From: Candidatus Omnitrophota bacterium
GTDB taxonomy: Bacteria > Hinthialibacterota > Hinthialibacteria > OLB16
DNA length: 64,000 nucleotides
NCBI GenBank assembly: GCA_020632575.1
Contig: JACKFH010000003.1
Coordinates: 186,001-250,000 of the forward strand
Direction: 5' to 3'
Part shown: in pieces, positions 44,009-53,225 of the stretch
Layout of the letters: every line of letters begins with the position of its first letter
How positions within the stretch are numbered: the stretch's first letter is position 1
Notes under the pieces: generated by a model
Seen by the model: the letters and a program-made list of their open reading frames with translations, nothing else
Told to the model about the DNA's origin: nothing
Databases searched by the model: none
Program-made: the position numbers and the translations under genes

Positions 44009-44242
44009 TGTTAGGGGATCCTCCGAATCGAGAGTAGGGCGGTTCACTGGGTCTAGGGTTCGAGATTGGATTTGTCAAGCGACTTTTTAACTCGACAGAT
44101 CGAAAGAATTCGATTTGTCGCCATTCGATTCCAACTTGAGTCCGCTCCTCTCTTTCGTTTAAGGTACTGGCCGGAATGGGTTTGGGTCTCGCCACTTGCC
44201 TTATTTTGAAATGAAATATATGCAGTGAGGAGAATGTGCGCG

Positions 44243-45103
44243 ATGAAAGTCGGGGTTAGCACCTACAGTTTGTATGGGGCGATCGAAAAAGGCGAGATGG
44301 ATGTCCTCGCAATTATCGATTGGATCGGCGCGAATGGCGGAGAGCATGTCGAGATTGTTCCTTTCGGTTTCGCTTTGGAAACCAATCGGGAACTCGATGA
44401 AGTGAAGAAGAGAGCGGCCGCGGCTGGGCTGGAAATTTCCAGTTACACCATCGAGGCGCAGCTGCTCCAACCCACCGAAAAAGAATTTCAAGCCGAGGTC
44501 GATCGTCTCAAGAAGGAAGTCGATAAAGCCCACCGCCTCGGGGTCAAACTCATGCGTCATGATGTCGCCTCACGGGAACCCGAGGAGGCCACCATCCAAA
44601 ACTTCATGAAGGACCTTCCCAAGTTAGTCGAGGGATGTCAGGCAGTGGCCGACCACGCGGCTCAGTATGGCATCACGACTAGCGTGGAGAACCATGGTTA
44701 CCACTGCCAACACAGCGATCGCGTTCAGCTGTTGGTCAGTTCCGTTGATCGTCCAAACTACAAGACCACGATCGACACCGGGAATTTCGTTTGTGTTGAT
44801 GAAGACCCGATCTTCGCGGTTAGAAAAAATCTCCCAATTGCCTCGATGGTGCATGTGAAGGATTTTTATCGGCGACCGGCGGAGGAGAATCCTGGCGAGG
44901 GGTGGTTTCCCTCTTCGAATGGGACTCACCTTAGGGGCGCCATCTTCGGCCAGGGGGATCTGGATGTCCGAAAGATCCTTCACGAGGTGAAGAAATCGGG
45001 CTATGACGGTTACATCTCGCTCGAATTCGAGGGGATGGAGGAATGTCGCGAGGCCTGCAAGATCGGAATGGACAACATTCGGAGAATCTGGGCCGAGGTT
45101 TAG
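44243..45103 (+). CDS. Sugar phosphate isomerase/epimerase (TIM barrel, AP-endonuclease-2 fold)
   Basis: 286 residues. Start at ATG 44243 (MKVGVSTYSLYGA) with AGGAG ten bases before; ATG 44234 is possible. GVKLMRHDVAS, GITTSVENHGYHCQH, TTIDTGNFVCVDEDP, MVHVKDFYRR and GYDGYISLEFEG are the metal-site strands of the xylose-isomerase-like barrel. Exact sugar unknown. Divergent from the GH106 gene, so possibly a rhamnose or other sugar catabolism partner. Confidence 0.88.
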   Translation: MKVGVSTYSLYGAIEKGEMDVLAIIDWIGANGGEHVEIVPFGFALETNRELDEVKKRAAAAGLEISSYTIEAQLLQPTEKEFQAEVDRLKKEVDKAHRLGVKLMRHDVASREPEEATIQNFMKDLPKLVEGCQAVADHAAQYGITTSVENHGYHCQHSDRVQLLVSSVDRPNYKTTIDTGNFVCVDEDPIFAVRKNLPIASMVHVKDFYRRPAEENPGEGWFPSSNGTHLRGAIFGQGDLDVRKILHEVKKSGYDGYISLEFEGMEECREACKIGMDNIRRIWAEV

Positions 45104-45114
45104 ACCAGGGTAAC

Positions 45115-45197
45115 GCCGTGGGAGCGGCTTCCAGCCGCGATGCCATGGATCGCCGCCGAGTGCTCGGTCCTTCGCGGCTGGAAGCCGTTCCCACAGC
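45115..45197. repeat. Hairpin repeat, sister of the inner part of 40792-40959
   Basis: GCCGTGGGAGCGGCTTCCAG... (45115-45140) pairs with ...GGCTGGAAGCCGTTCCCACA (45172-45197) with one mismatch. It shares AACGCCGT flank and the 20-base arm with the element at 40840-40917 but lacks the outer AGAGGGTGTTTGAAAA arms. It lies between two convergent genes, 11 bp after a stop. Confidence 0.7.
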
Positions 45198-45218
45198 ATA
45201 ATGTGGACAACGAAATCG

Positions 45219-45626
45219 CTAGGCGGGGGACCAACCTTCAGGGATCGGGCTCCGCTTGATCTTCCCCTTTTTCCGGGCCGCCTTCTCCTGAGCGGCGGCG
45301 TCCTTAAGGACCTGCTCCAACTGATCGAGGTATTCAACAAACCGTTTCCGACCCTCATCGGAGAGTCGACAGAGGGTTTGAGGCCGGCGTTTGTGAAACC
45401 CTTTCCAGACCTCGACCAATCCCTCCTTTTCCAAAGCCTGCAAGTGACGGGAAAGATTGCCATCAGTGAGCGAGCAGAGTTTCTTGAGGTCCGTGAACAG
45501 TATCCCATCCGGCTCGGTCAGCAGGGAAGTCAGAATGCCGAGCCGGGCTTTTTCGTGCATGATGCGATCGAGACCCTCATAGGCGAACTTGCCCTCCTCG
45601 ACCGGTTTTCTGTCATCTAAATCCAT
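45219..45626 (-). CDS. Winged-helix transcriptional regulator (HTH_34-like)
   Basis: 135 residues. YEGLDRIMHEKARLGILTSLLTEPDGILFTDLKKLCSLTDGNLSRHLQALEKEGLVEVWKGFHKRRPQT is a winged helix with the recognition helix LTDGNLSRHLQALEKEG and wing RRPQTLCRLSDEG. The last 40 residues are helical and basic. GAGAGGTGAAAGTC precedes the start. Cotranscribed with the membrane protein upstream (6 bp gap); probably controls it. Confidence 0.87.
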   Translation of the reverse strand: MDLDDRKPVEEGKFAYEGLDRIMHEKARLGILTSLLTEPDGILFTDLKKLCSLTDGNLSRHLQALEKEGLVEVWKGFHKRRPQTLCRLSDEGRKRFVEYLDQLEQVLKDAAAQEKAARKKGKIKRSPIPEGWSPA

Positions 45627-45632
45627 TGACTT

Positions 45633-46223
45633 TCACCTCTCTAGGTTCCAGTAAAGTATGATCGCGGAAAGCAGCTGCCCTCCGCCGAAGACGATTCCCA
45701 TCCCCCAGGGGCTGAGGCTGGTCCCCTCCATGGCCATGGTGAGGAGCACCGAGCCACCGACAAGGTACGCCATGGCGACAAACCCGATCATCCGAGGAAG
45801 GTAAGGCCGCGAGGAAAAGATCCCCAGGGCGAACAGCAATGCCCAGGTTCCGGGCAACAGCGAAATGGTCGAGTCCCCCATGCGGTAAAAAATCACGGTG
45901 ACCGCGAACCCCGCGAGAAGGCAGGGAAAGAACTGCCAGATCACCGTCCGAGTTTTTTTGCGCGCCGAGGCATTCGGATTTCGGAGGTAGTGATAGGCGA
46001 TTTCGCCCATTGAGGTCATGGCCGCGAGCGGGCCCACCAGGAGCCAATATCGGACAAAATCCTGGGCGCTTTCCCCCGCCAAGTGTGACTGAAAAAGGGC
46101 CGCCAAAATCCCGACGATTCCAGAAATCGCAACGGGAGCGGAACGGTAGCCTCGGTAGAGCTCGGCCCGCGCCAGATGTTCATGGATCTCGGAAATCTGG
46201 TCGATGGCTCGGTTGACATTCAT
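45633..46223 (-). CDS. Membrane protein of unknown function paired with a winged-helix regulator
   Basis: 196 residues. An N-terminal amphipathic part (MNVNRAIDQISEIHEHLARAELYRGYRSAPVAISG) and about five to six TM helices. No SD before the ATG; instead a strong promoter ends nine bases upstream. The regulator/membrane-protein pairing recurs in many bacteria (inferred), but I cannot name a substrate. Confidence 0.72.
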   Translation of the reverse strand: MNVNRAIDQISEIHEHLARAELYRGYRSAPVAISGIVGILAALFQSHLAGESAQDFVRYWLLVGPLAAMTSMGEIAYHYLRNPNASARKKTRTVIWQFFPCLLAGFAVTVIFYRMGDSTISLLPGTWALLFALGIFSSRPYLPRMIGFVAMAYLVGGSVLLTMAMEGTSLSPWGMGIVFGGGQLLSAIILYWNLER

Positions 46224-46232
46224 GACAAGCGA

Positions 46233-46262
46233 ATTCTAGGGGAATTTACTTTGGAATGTCAA
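46233..46262 (-). promoter_or_regulatory. Strong promoter giving a near-leaderless transcript
   Basis: Minus strand: TTGACA (46262-46257, perfect), 18-base spacer, TAGAAT (46238-46233, five of six). +1 is about 46226, three bases before the ATG at 46223. It drives the membrane protein/winged-helix pair and lies in the short gap after gdhA. Confidence 0.6.
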
Positions 46263-46285
46263 GTTCTTGTCCACAAGCCTCAATC

Positions 46286-47545
46286 CTAGAATCCGCTCCG
46301 AAGTTCCACTGCCTCAGCCACTTCCTGAAGCGCCAGGAGGTAGGCGGCCACACGGAGCGAAACGTTTTCCTTCTCGGCTCGGTCCATCACCCTAGCAAAG
46401 GCGCCTAGGATCGTCTTCTCGAGTTCTTGATTCACACGATCCAAGTCCCATCGGTACTGTTGAATGTTCTGGACCCACTCGAAGTAGGAGACAGTCACCC
46501 CGCCCGAGTTTGCCAGGATATCGGGGATGACGACGATGCCCCGATCCTCCAGCGCGAGGTCAGCGTTGGTGGTGGTTGGGCTGTTGGCCGCCTCCACAAT
46601 CACTTTGGCTTTGATCTTGTCGGCGTTGAATTTGGTGATGACCCCCCCAAGGGCGGCGGGAATCAGGTATTCGCATTCGAGCTCAAGCAAGGAAGCAGGT
46701 TCAATTTCCTCACAATCCGGAAATCCTTTGATCGATCGCTCCTCGATGGCGTGTTGGTGGAGCTTCTTCGTATTGAAACCATTCGGGTTGTAGAGGGTCG
46801 CGTCGATGTCCCCCACGCCGATCACCTTCGCGCCCATCTCTTCGAGGATCAAGGCGGCGTGGGATCCGACGTTTCCAAACCCCTGAACCACCACTCGGGC
46901 GTCCTCGACCGGAAGGCCTTTACGCTTCCCGTAAGCGGCGGTCACCAACGCCACCCCGCGACCCGTCGCTTCATTGCGGCCCAATGAGCCGCCCACCCCC
47001 ACCGGTTTTCCGGTGACAACCGCCGGCGAGAAACCATGAATCTTGCCGTACTCGTCCATGATCCATGCCATCACCTGAGGATTGGTGTTCATATCCGGAG
47101 CGGGAATGTCACGATAGGGGCCGATCATGAGGTGAATCTTCGAAACAAAGGAGCGGGTGAGACGTTGAATCTCCGCTTGCGACATATTGCGAGGATTGCA
47201 GGAGACTCCGCCCTTGGCGCCGCCCATCGGTATGCCGACAAGGGCTGTCTTCCAGGTCATGAGCGAAGCCAAAGATAAGACCTCGTCGTGATCGACCTCG
47301 GGATGGTATCGAAGTCCGCCTTTGTAGGGGCCACGCGCGCCGTTGTGCTGAATGCGGTAACCGTTGAAGACCGCCAAACGGCCATCGTCCATTTTGATGG
47401 GTATTTGAACCGTCAACTCTCGGTAAGGAGTCAAAAGCAAGGCGCGGAATTCGTCGGAAAACCCGAGATGATCCGCCGCCTGCTGGAATTGAAAATGGGT
47501 CGTGTTGAGATCTTTGACCTGGATTTCCCCGACATCGTTCGACAT
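46286..47545 (-). CDS. gdhA: Glu/Leu/Phe/Val dehydrogenase (glutamate dehydrogenase)
   Basis: 419 residues. The ATG at 47545 has GGAGG eight bases upstream and begins the normal N-terminus; the open frame goes to 47629. PIKMDDGRLAVFNGYRIQHN, GPYKGGLRYHPEV, PMGGAKGG (catalytic lysine) and the NAD site VVVQGFGNVGSHAALIL are complete. It interconverts glutamate and 2-oxoglutarate plus ammonia; the amino acid is assigned by likelihood, since leucine dehydrogenases share the fold. Confidence 0.9.
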   Translation of the reverse strand: MSNDVGEIQVKDLNTTHFQFQQAADHLGFSDEFRALLLTPYRELTVQIPIKMDDGRLAVFNGYRIQHNGARGPYKGGLRYHPEVDHDEVLSLASLMTWKTALVGIPMGGAKGGVSCNPRNMSQAEIQRLTRSFVSKIHLMIGPYRDIPAPDMNTNPQVMAWIMDEYGKIHGFSPAVVTGKPVGVGGSLGRNEATGRGVALVTAAYGKRKGLPVEDARVVVQGFGNVGSHAALILEEMGAKVIGVGDIDATLYNPNGFNTKKLHQHAIEERSIKGFPDCEEIEPASLLELECEYLIPAALGGVITKFNADKIKAKVIVEAANSPTTTNADLALEDRGIVVIPDILANSGGVTVSYFEWVQNIQQYRWDLDRVNQELEKTILGAFARVMDRAEKENVSLRVAAYLLALQEVAEAVELRSGF

Positions 47546-47927
47546 GAAAAGCGCCTCCAATCGTTTATCCGGACTACATGTAGGATCGACACAATTTGCC
47601 AATCGCCTAAGCGGTTTGGCAAACCTCACCCTCCCAAACCGTCCCTCCGATGGCCAAGGTTAACCGATACACGACCCAATGGGGAAGAATGCGCATTGGC
47701 AACCGTTGAAGGGGTCCGGACGCATCCTCCGGTAGGAATTGCAATTCGAGGTTACCGCCAAGGTTTTTTTAAGAAAGTTGAACAAAAAACCTAATCCGCG
47801 TGGTATCGTATTGGGGTCAGTTTTCCTTTTTGTTGTTGAGTGTGGGCTTTTTAATTTTTATGTCCTTCTATTAGTCGCAGCGGGCGTATCATTGAATTGA
47901 CATTGTTTGGACGCGAGGGCCTTTCGT
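47546..47927. other. Divergent intergenic region with two palindromes
   Basis: No gene in 382 bases. On the gdhA side, TTTGCCAA (47595-47602) and TTGGCAAA (47616-47623) with a 13-base gap are a candidate operator about 50-78 bases upstream of gdhA. Farther on, AGGTTTTTT (47762-47770) and AAAAAACCT (47785-47793) form another inverted repeat. The 47810-47905 part is A+T-rich and may carry the promoter of the subtilase gene, but no clear -35/-10 was found. Confidence 0.45.
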
Positions 47928-50900
47928 ATGCGATGGCTTCTAGTTCCGCTTCTCATCTCGGCAATTCCTCTTCCCGCCAATTCCCTTCCGGAACGGTTTC
48001 GTTCCGCTCCGGGCGAAGTGGCGGTCCTCTCGTATACCGACCTCTCCGAGGGGATTGCTAAGTCTCGGAATTCCTCCTTTCGCGAGATCATCGATCTCTC
48101 TCCTTCAAATCGAACGACCAAGAAGAAGGAACCGATTGGAAAGAAGCGGCCACGGTTTTATCTCTTCAAAGGGGACCAGTCGGTCCCAGTGGGAGAACTT
48201 GTCGAGGCCGCGAAACAAATCCCGGGAGTGGCGATCGCGGAGCCGAACTATCTGGGGAATTTGGCCTATGTTCCGAGCGATGATCTCTACCCGCAAACCG
48301 CCGATCATTTCGGGTGCGCGGGATTCGAAGAGGCATGGGACATTCAGAGAGGGGCCGAGTCGGTGGTTGTGGCCGTGATCGATTCGGGTGTCGATGGCAA
48401 CCACGGCGATCTCAAGGATGTCCTCCATTCAGCCTCTTATAATTTCGTCGACATGAACGATGAGGTATTCGATGATTTCGCGCACGGGACCCGGGTGGCG
48501 GGAATCATCGGGGCGATGGAAGGGAGCGAAACGCCGGACAATACGGGCATCGTGGGTGGAGCGTTCGGTTGCCAAATCCTTTCGCTCGATGTGGTCGACT
48601 CCGAGGGAAATGTCAGCGCGATTCACACCGCGGCCGCGATCATGGAGGCGGTTGCTCAGGGTGCCCAGATCATCAACCTGAGTCTTTCTTTCCATTCTAA
48701 CTCTCAGAATTTGAAGTTCGCGTGCGATGAAGCCTCCAAGAGCGCTCTCCTCTTCGCCTCCGCGGGAAATGAGAACCAGGGCGACACACCGGTCTATCCC
48801 GCCTCTTTCGACTCGGTGATCGGAGTCGGCGCCACCACCCTCGACTGCGTCACACGAGCTCCCTTTTCAAATTACAACCGTCTCGAAACGAACCTGGTGG
48901 AACTGGTCGCGCCGGGCCAGAACATCTTCACCACAGTCCCAGGTTCCGTCTATGACGGCGTCTACACCTCGGGGACAAGCTTCGCCTGCCCCATCGTCGC
49001 CTCTGTCGCCGCCCTAATGCAGGCCAAGTATCCGACTCAATCGCCCCTTGGGATACGCAATCATTTAAGGGAGACCGCCGTTCCGTTGGGAGCGTGGGCA
49101 GGGTATGGAAAGGTGTCGGCGAAGGACGCTTTGGATACGGACCTGGAGCCGAAGTTGACGGTGGCGTCAGTGGTCGTGGACGATTCGACCGCCTATGGGA
49201 TGGGGAACGATGAAGATGGACAGTGGGACCGGGGGGAGACGGTCCGGTTGACAGTCAACCTGAAAAACGATGGCCTCGATGTCTCCGGTCTGTCCGCCAC
49301 ACTCTCGTCCTCGGACCCGGATGTCACCGTGGATGAGGCGGCTGGGGCCTGGCCAGCGATCCTTTCGGGAGACACAAAAAGTTCGACCGACAACTTCCAA
49401 GTCACCGCCGCCCCCGACGCTCTTTCCCACGCGGCGACCATGACCCTCACCTTCACCGCCAAAGGCCTCCCCCCCGCACCGATCACCTTCTTCGCCGAGA
49501 TCGACAACATCGAAACACCGCCGAATATCATCGCGGGAGATACGACATGGACCTCGGATAAGACCTATTTGATTGAAGCTCACACCGTGGTGGTGGAGGG
49601 GGCGACATTGACGATCGAGCCGGGAACGGTGGTTCGATTTGGAAAGCAGGGAGGATTGGAGATCAGGGGAGGGATCATCGCGGAGGGGTTGGAAGACAAT
49701 AAGATTGTGTTCACATCTTTGGATGACCTTCCGGGAGGAGATTTCGACCCAGCAATTGTTATCCCGATTGATTTACGGCCTTGGTACTTGACCGTAGGAG
49801 ACCCCGACAACGATGGAGAACCAGAAATTGTCACGGTTAACAATGATACAGCCACTCTGTCGATCATCGAATGGAATGGTAACGGTTTTTTCGTAACCTC
49901 AACACTCACAGTTCCAGGGAATAATACTCAATGTGACATTGCGGATATTGACAACGATGGAGACCAGGACATTGTGGTCGCGGATGCCGGATTCGGCCTT
50001 TCTCTTATTCCTTGGGACGTAGCGGGGTTCGGCCCCCTAGAACGCATTTCCGTTCCTGGCAATCCTGAGGCGGTTCTAGTGGCCGACATTGATCATGACG
50101 GGTTGAATGATCTGCTTGTGGGAAAAGTTGCCGAAGATAATTCAGTCCTTTCATGGTTAAAATGGCTCGGGAATGGATTCAGTGCACCGGAACACTTAAA
50201 TGGTGGGAATGGATCTCAGGAGTTGGAATTCGACGATATTAATGGGGATGGTCTCAATGACATCCTCGCGGTGAATGCCTTTTCGAGTGACTTGTCCCTA
50301 CTTCTCGGACAAGGAGATCACTATGCACACGAAATTACATTTCCCTTTGGTTACTCACGCAACCTGGTGGTCTCCGATTTGGATGGAGACACCGATAAAG
50401 AAATTCTTTATAACGGAATCATATATGAATGGGACTTCGATACACTTGTTGGGACTGATGATATGACTTTAAATGAATACCGTGGAATACACGAAACATA
50501 TTCCTCCTCTACGGATAACCAATGGGATCACTACACCATCCTTGAAGATCTCGATGGAGATGGTGATATCGACCTTGCGATGGCGGATAGCGATAGCAGC
50601 ACAGTTCGAATCTCGCTTTGGAATCGATCCATAGGAACCTCAAAAGCGTATGAAGGGATATGGATTAGATCTACTTCGGTCAGGGCAGGTTTCAAGAACT
50701 GCGAATTCAAATTTGCCCCAACTGTGGATGAATCCGACAATGCAATTTTCAATCATTGTATTTGGGACCGAACTGGAGGAGATTCCTGCCTTTCTTCTCT
50801 CCACGGATCCAATCCGGTCATAGGTTGTCGCGCATTTGGTAACGGAGGGGGAGACGGGATCCTTGTTGGGAACCAAACACTGATCGATTGTGTGTCCACC

Positions 50901-52637
50901 GCACATAGTGGGACCGGCTTGATTGGGGAGAGTATGACAAGGTGTATTTCGACAGATAACGGTGGATCCGGAATTCAATCGGCGACGGGACTTATCCAAG
51001 AATCCACCAGCTTCAACAACGGAGGATGGGGGATTAATTCGGACTCGGACATCAGTAATTGCATCGCGTCATTCAATGAATTGGGAATTCGAGGCGTAGA
51101 CATTACGAATTGTGAAGCGAAAGGAAATAGATCGGTTGGAATCGATTCATCCGGTGTGGCAATTGGCTGTTTGGCCGCTGAGAATGATGGAGCTGGCATT
51201 CAGGGAAGTGTGAATGAATGTATCGTTGTTCGGAATCAGGAAGGTGTTAGCACATCGAGCACAGTATTCAAGAACTTTATCGCCGAGAATGAGGGGAACG
51301 GAATAACGGGGGGAGCGTTGTTGTCGTGCAGTGTCGTCGGCCACTCGCGGGCTGGAGCGGTCGACAGTATCAGCGTAAACAACTGCTGGATTGTCAACAA
51401 TGCTGAAGAAGGATTGGTAAACCCTGGCAGCCTCACCAATAGTACGGTTCGAAACAATATGGGCTCGGGAGTGACAAACGCCGGGAAGGTTAACGGCAGT
51501 ATCCTTTATGGAAATGGCGGACAGGAGGGTTACGATTACGAGGATATGAGGTTGAGCACTATTCTTCTGGAAGTCGATGTTTCCGGAAATTACTGGGGCC
51601 CAGAAACGACTTCCTTCATGAACGCACACCTTTGGGGAAGTAATGCTAATGTTCCAAGAATCTTTGACTTCTTCGATAGCACAGACCTGACTGCGGCAAA
51701 CTACGAAAATCACCTCGAATCGGGCAAAGGAGCGGGTCCGGACCTGGAACCACCTGGATTTCTTCTCAATGTGGCTCCAAATCTTTCGGATGCCGCTAAT
51801 GTCGGGCTAGTAACTTTTGTATTGGAATTTAACGAACCAATGGACACCTCGGTTCAACCAGTGGTCACGTTCGATTTGGAATTTCCTTTTACTGAGCACG
51901 TGGTGGAACCGCTCGGTTGGACCACGACGACTTCACCGAGCTCGACGTGGATGGGAACATTCTCAGTCGGAATCGAGACCGGGGATGGTTTGAACACGAT
52001 TCGGGTTTCTGGCGCCAAAACCGAAGATAAGTTCTGCATTCCTGATGATACGGTTCATCAATTTATGATCGATACCATTCCCGGGACCAGTATAAGCAAT
52101 GGAGTGGCAAAAGCTCTCAGTGCAACTGAGATACAACTTGAGTGGACTCCCTCCCTTGATGCTAACTTATTTGGATACTCGGTTCGTCGTGCTCGATCGC
52201 TTGGAGGCCCATATCGATTGGTTGCGAACGTTCTCGCCTCAAGCACATCTACTGTTGACAGAGGATTAACCCCTGGTACGACTTACTATTATCAGGTTAC
52301 TGAGTTTGATGCGGGATTTAATAGTCGACAACTAACAAGCCCTTTTAGCGGAACCACCCAGGCGGAACCCACCTCAACCGAGACGTGGACCTCCACCGCG
52401 ACATTCCTTCCGACCGAAACTCATACTCCTACTATTGTTCAGATTGCCACCCCAACCTACACGCGTACTCCAACTATCACTCCGTCCGCCACAGCGGATT
52501 ATGACGATAATGTCGATGGCCGATTGGATAGCCATGATTTGTTATCTCTCCTCCATACTCTCAGGTCTACCGGTGGAGATGTAAGGAGCATCTACGACTT
52601 TTCCAGGTTTTGGATGAAGGACACAAAGGACGAATAA
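47928..52637 (+). CDS. Giant secreted subtilase with FG-GAP, beta-helix, FN3 and dockerin-like parts
   Basis: 1,569 residues. Start 47928 (GAGGG eight bases before) gives signal peptide MRWLLVPLLISAIPLPANS. An inhibitor-I9-like propeptide is followed by an S8 domain with Asp152 (VVVAVIDSGVDG), His186 (DDFAHGTRVAGIIGA), oxyanion Asn (ASAGNENQG) and Ser351 (TSGTSFACPIVAS). Then come at least six FG-GAP/VCBS calcium repeats (DIDNDGDQDIVVAD and similar, about 600-880), a right-handed beta-helix (about 900-1200), a Big/FN3-like part, a Thr/Pro-rich linker and a terminal dockerin-like segment (NVDGRLDSHDLLSLL). Third gene here to join beta-helix and dockerin. G+C falls after about 49750. Confidence 0.88.
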   Translation: MRWLLVPLLISAIPLPANSLPERFRSAPGEVAVLSYTDLSEGIAKSRNSSFREIIDLSPSNRTTKKKEPIGKKRPRFYLFKGDQSVPVGELVEAAKQIPGVAIAEPNYLGNLAYVPSDDLYPQTADHFGCAGFEEAWDIQRGAESVVVAVIDSGVDGNHGDLKDVLHSASYNFVDMNDEVFDDFAHGTRVAGIIGAMEGSETPDNTGIVGGAFGCQILSLDVVDSEGNVSAIHTAAAIMEAVAQGAQIINLSLSFHSNSQNLKFACDEASKSALLFASAGNENQGDTPVYPASFDSVIGVGATTLDCVTRAPFSNYNRLETNLVELVAPGQNIFTTVPGSVYDGVYTSGTSFACPIVASVAALMQAKYPTQSPLGIRNHLRETAVPLGAWAGYGKVSAKDALDTDLEPKLTVASVVVDDSTAYGMGNDEDGQWDRGETVRLTVNLKNDGLDVSGLSATLSSSDPDVTVDEAAGAWPAILSGDTKSSTDNFQVTAAPDALSHAATMTLTFTAKGLPPAPITFFAEIDNIETPPNIIAGDTTWTSDKTYLIEAHTVVVEGATLTIEPGTVVRFGKQGGLEIRGGIIAEGLEDNKIVFTSLDDLPGGDFDPAIVIPIDLRPWYLTVGDPDNDGEPEIVTVNNDTATLSIIEWNGNGFFVTSTLTVPGNNTQCDIADIDNDGDQDIVVADAGFGLSLIPWDVAGFGPLERISVPGNPEAVLVADIDHDGLNDLLVGKVAEDNSVLSWLKWLGNGFSAPEHLNGGNGSQELEFDDINGDGLNDILAVNAFSSDLSLLLGQGDHYAHEITFPFGYSRNLVVSDLDGDTDKEILYNGIIYEWDFDTLVGTDDMTLNEYRGIHETYSSSTDNQWDHYTILEDLDGDGDIDLAMADSDSSTVRISLWNRSIGTSKAYEGIWIRSTSVRAGFKNCEFKFAPTVDESDNAIFNHCIWDRTGGDSCLSSLHGSNPVIGCRAFGNGGGDGILVGNQTLIDCVSTAHSGTGLIGESMTRCISTDNGGSGIQSATGLIQESTSFNNGGWGINSDSDISNCIASFNELGIRGVDITNCEAKGNRSVGIDSSGVAIGCLAAENDGAGIQGSVNECIVVRNQEGVSTSSTVFKNFIAENEGNGITGGALLSCSVVGHSRAGAVDSISVNNCWIVNNAEEGLVNPGSLTNSTVRNNMGSGVTNAGKVNGSILYGNGGQEGYDYEDMRLSTILLEVDVSGNYWGPETTSFMNAHLWGSNANVPRIFDFFDSTDLTAANYENHLESGKGAGPDLEPPGFLLNVAPNLSDAANVGLVTFVLEFNEPMDTSVQPVVTFDLEFPFTEHVVEPLGWTTTTSPSSTWMGTFSVGIETGDGLNTIRVSGAKTEDKFCIPDDTVHQFMIDTIPGTSISNGVAKALSATEIQLEWTPSLDANLFGYSVRRARSLGGPYRLVANVLASSTSTVDRGLTPGTTYYYQVTEFDAGFNSRQLTSPFSGTTQAEPTSTETWTSTATFLPTETHTPTIVQIATPTYTRTPTITPSATADYDDNVDGRLDSHDLLSLLHTLRSTGGDVRSIYDFSRFWMKDTKDE

Positions 52638-52650
52638 GGAGGAAATTGTG

Positions 52651-53151
52651 ATGTCGGATAGTGAAAGTCGGTTTAAGTGGATGTCGGGAGGGTTGATTCT
52701 TCCAGGAGCGCTGATTCTTTATGGTGTGTTAATGGTGGTTTATGGGGTAAAGTTATTCGGTAGCAACCAAACGATAACGGAATTTTTACATGTATGCCAA
52801 AGCACGGCAAATCAGCCCACCTATTCTGGAGACTCAATCGCTATCTTCTCCGATACCGCGACCACGGCGCGGCGCGCAGAAATTTCAATAGTTTCTGGAA
52901 ATAATAACTCAGCAATACTGAATTTTGGCGACCAGAATGATGAGAATGTCGGCTACATAGAGTACAATCACGCCTCCAATTCATTCAAGATCTACACGAA
53001 TGGTTCCGCCAATCCGGTGTTGACAATCGATTCTTCTGGGAATGTATCGGTATCGGGTAACATTACTGTAACCGGAGATATTACTGCTGCAGGAAATGTG
53101 ACAGCCACAAATGGTAATATTACTGCAGGCGGAACATGCTGTGGACAGTGA
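52651..53151 (+). CDS. Membrane-anchored beta-stalk protein resembling a phage tail-fibre/adhesin
   Basis: 166 residues; ATG 52651 (GTG 52648 also possible) after a strong AAGGAGG. A 12-residue cytoplasmic start, a TM helix (GGLILPGALILYGVLMVVYGV), then an outside domain of beta repeats: AEISIVSGNNNSAILNFGD, GYIEYNHASNSFKIYTNGS, and near-periodic DSSGNVSVSGNITVTGD / TAAGNVTATNGNITAG. This pattern occurs in trimeric adhesin and tail-fibre heads. It ends GGTCCGQ, two adjacent cysteines. A+T-rich. Fourteen bp after the subtilase stop, so likely one transcript. No endosialidase chaperone domain and no other phage genes. Confidence 0.7.
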   Translation: MSDSESRFKWMSGGLILPGALILYGVLMVVYGVKLFGSNQTITEFLHVCQSTANQPTYSGDSIAIFSDTATTARRAEISIVSGNNNSAILNFGDQNDENVGYIEYNHASNSFKIYTNGSANPVLTIDSSGNVSVSGNITVTGDITAAGNVTATNGNITAGGTCCGQ

Positions 53152-53225
53152 TAATTATAACGTGATACCCGCCGGGGGTGGACTCCTCGTGTCATTGTGA
53201 GGGGAGAAAATAAAGTAGAGAATGT

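Noticed and set aside
52651..53151. Prophage tail-fibre gene
   Set aside because: No other phage gene within reach, a membrane anchor instead of a tail-binding domain, and linkage to a secreted protease.
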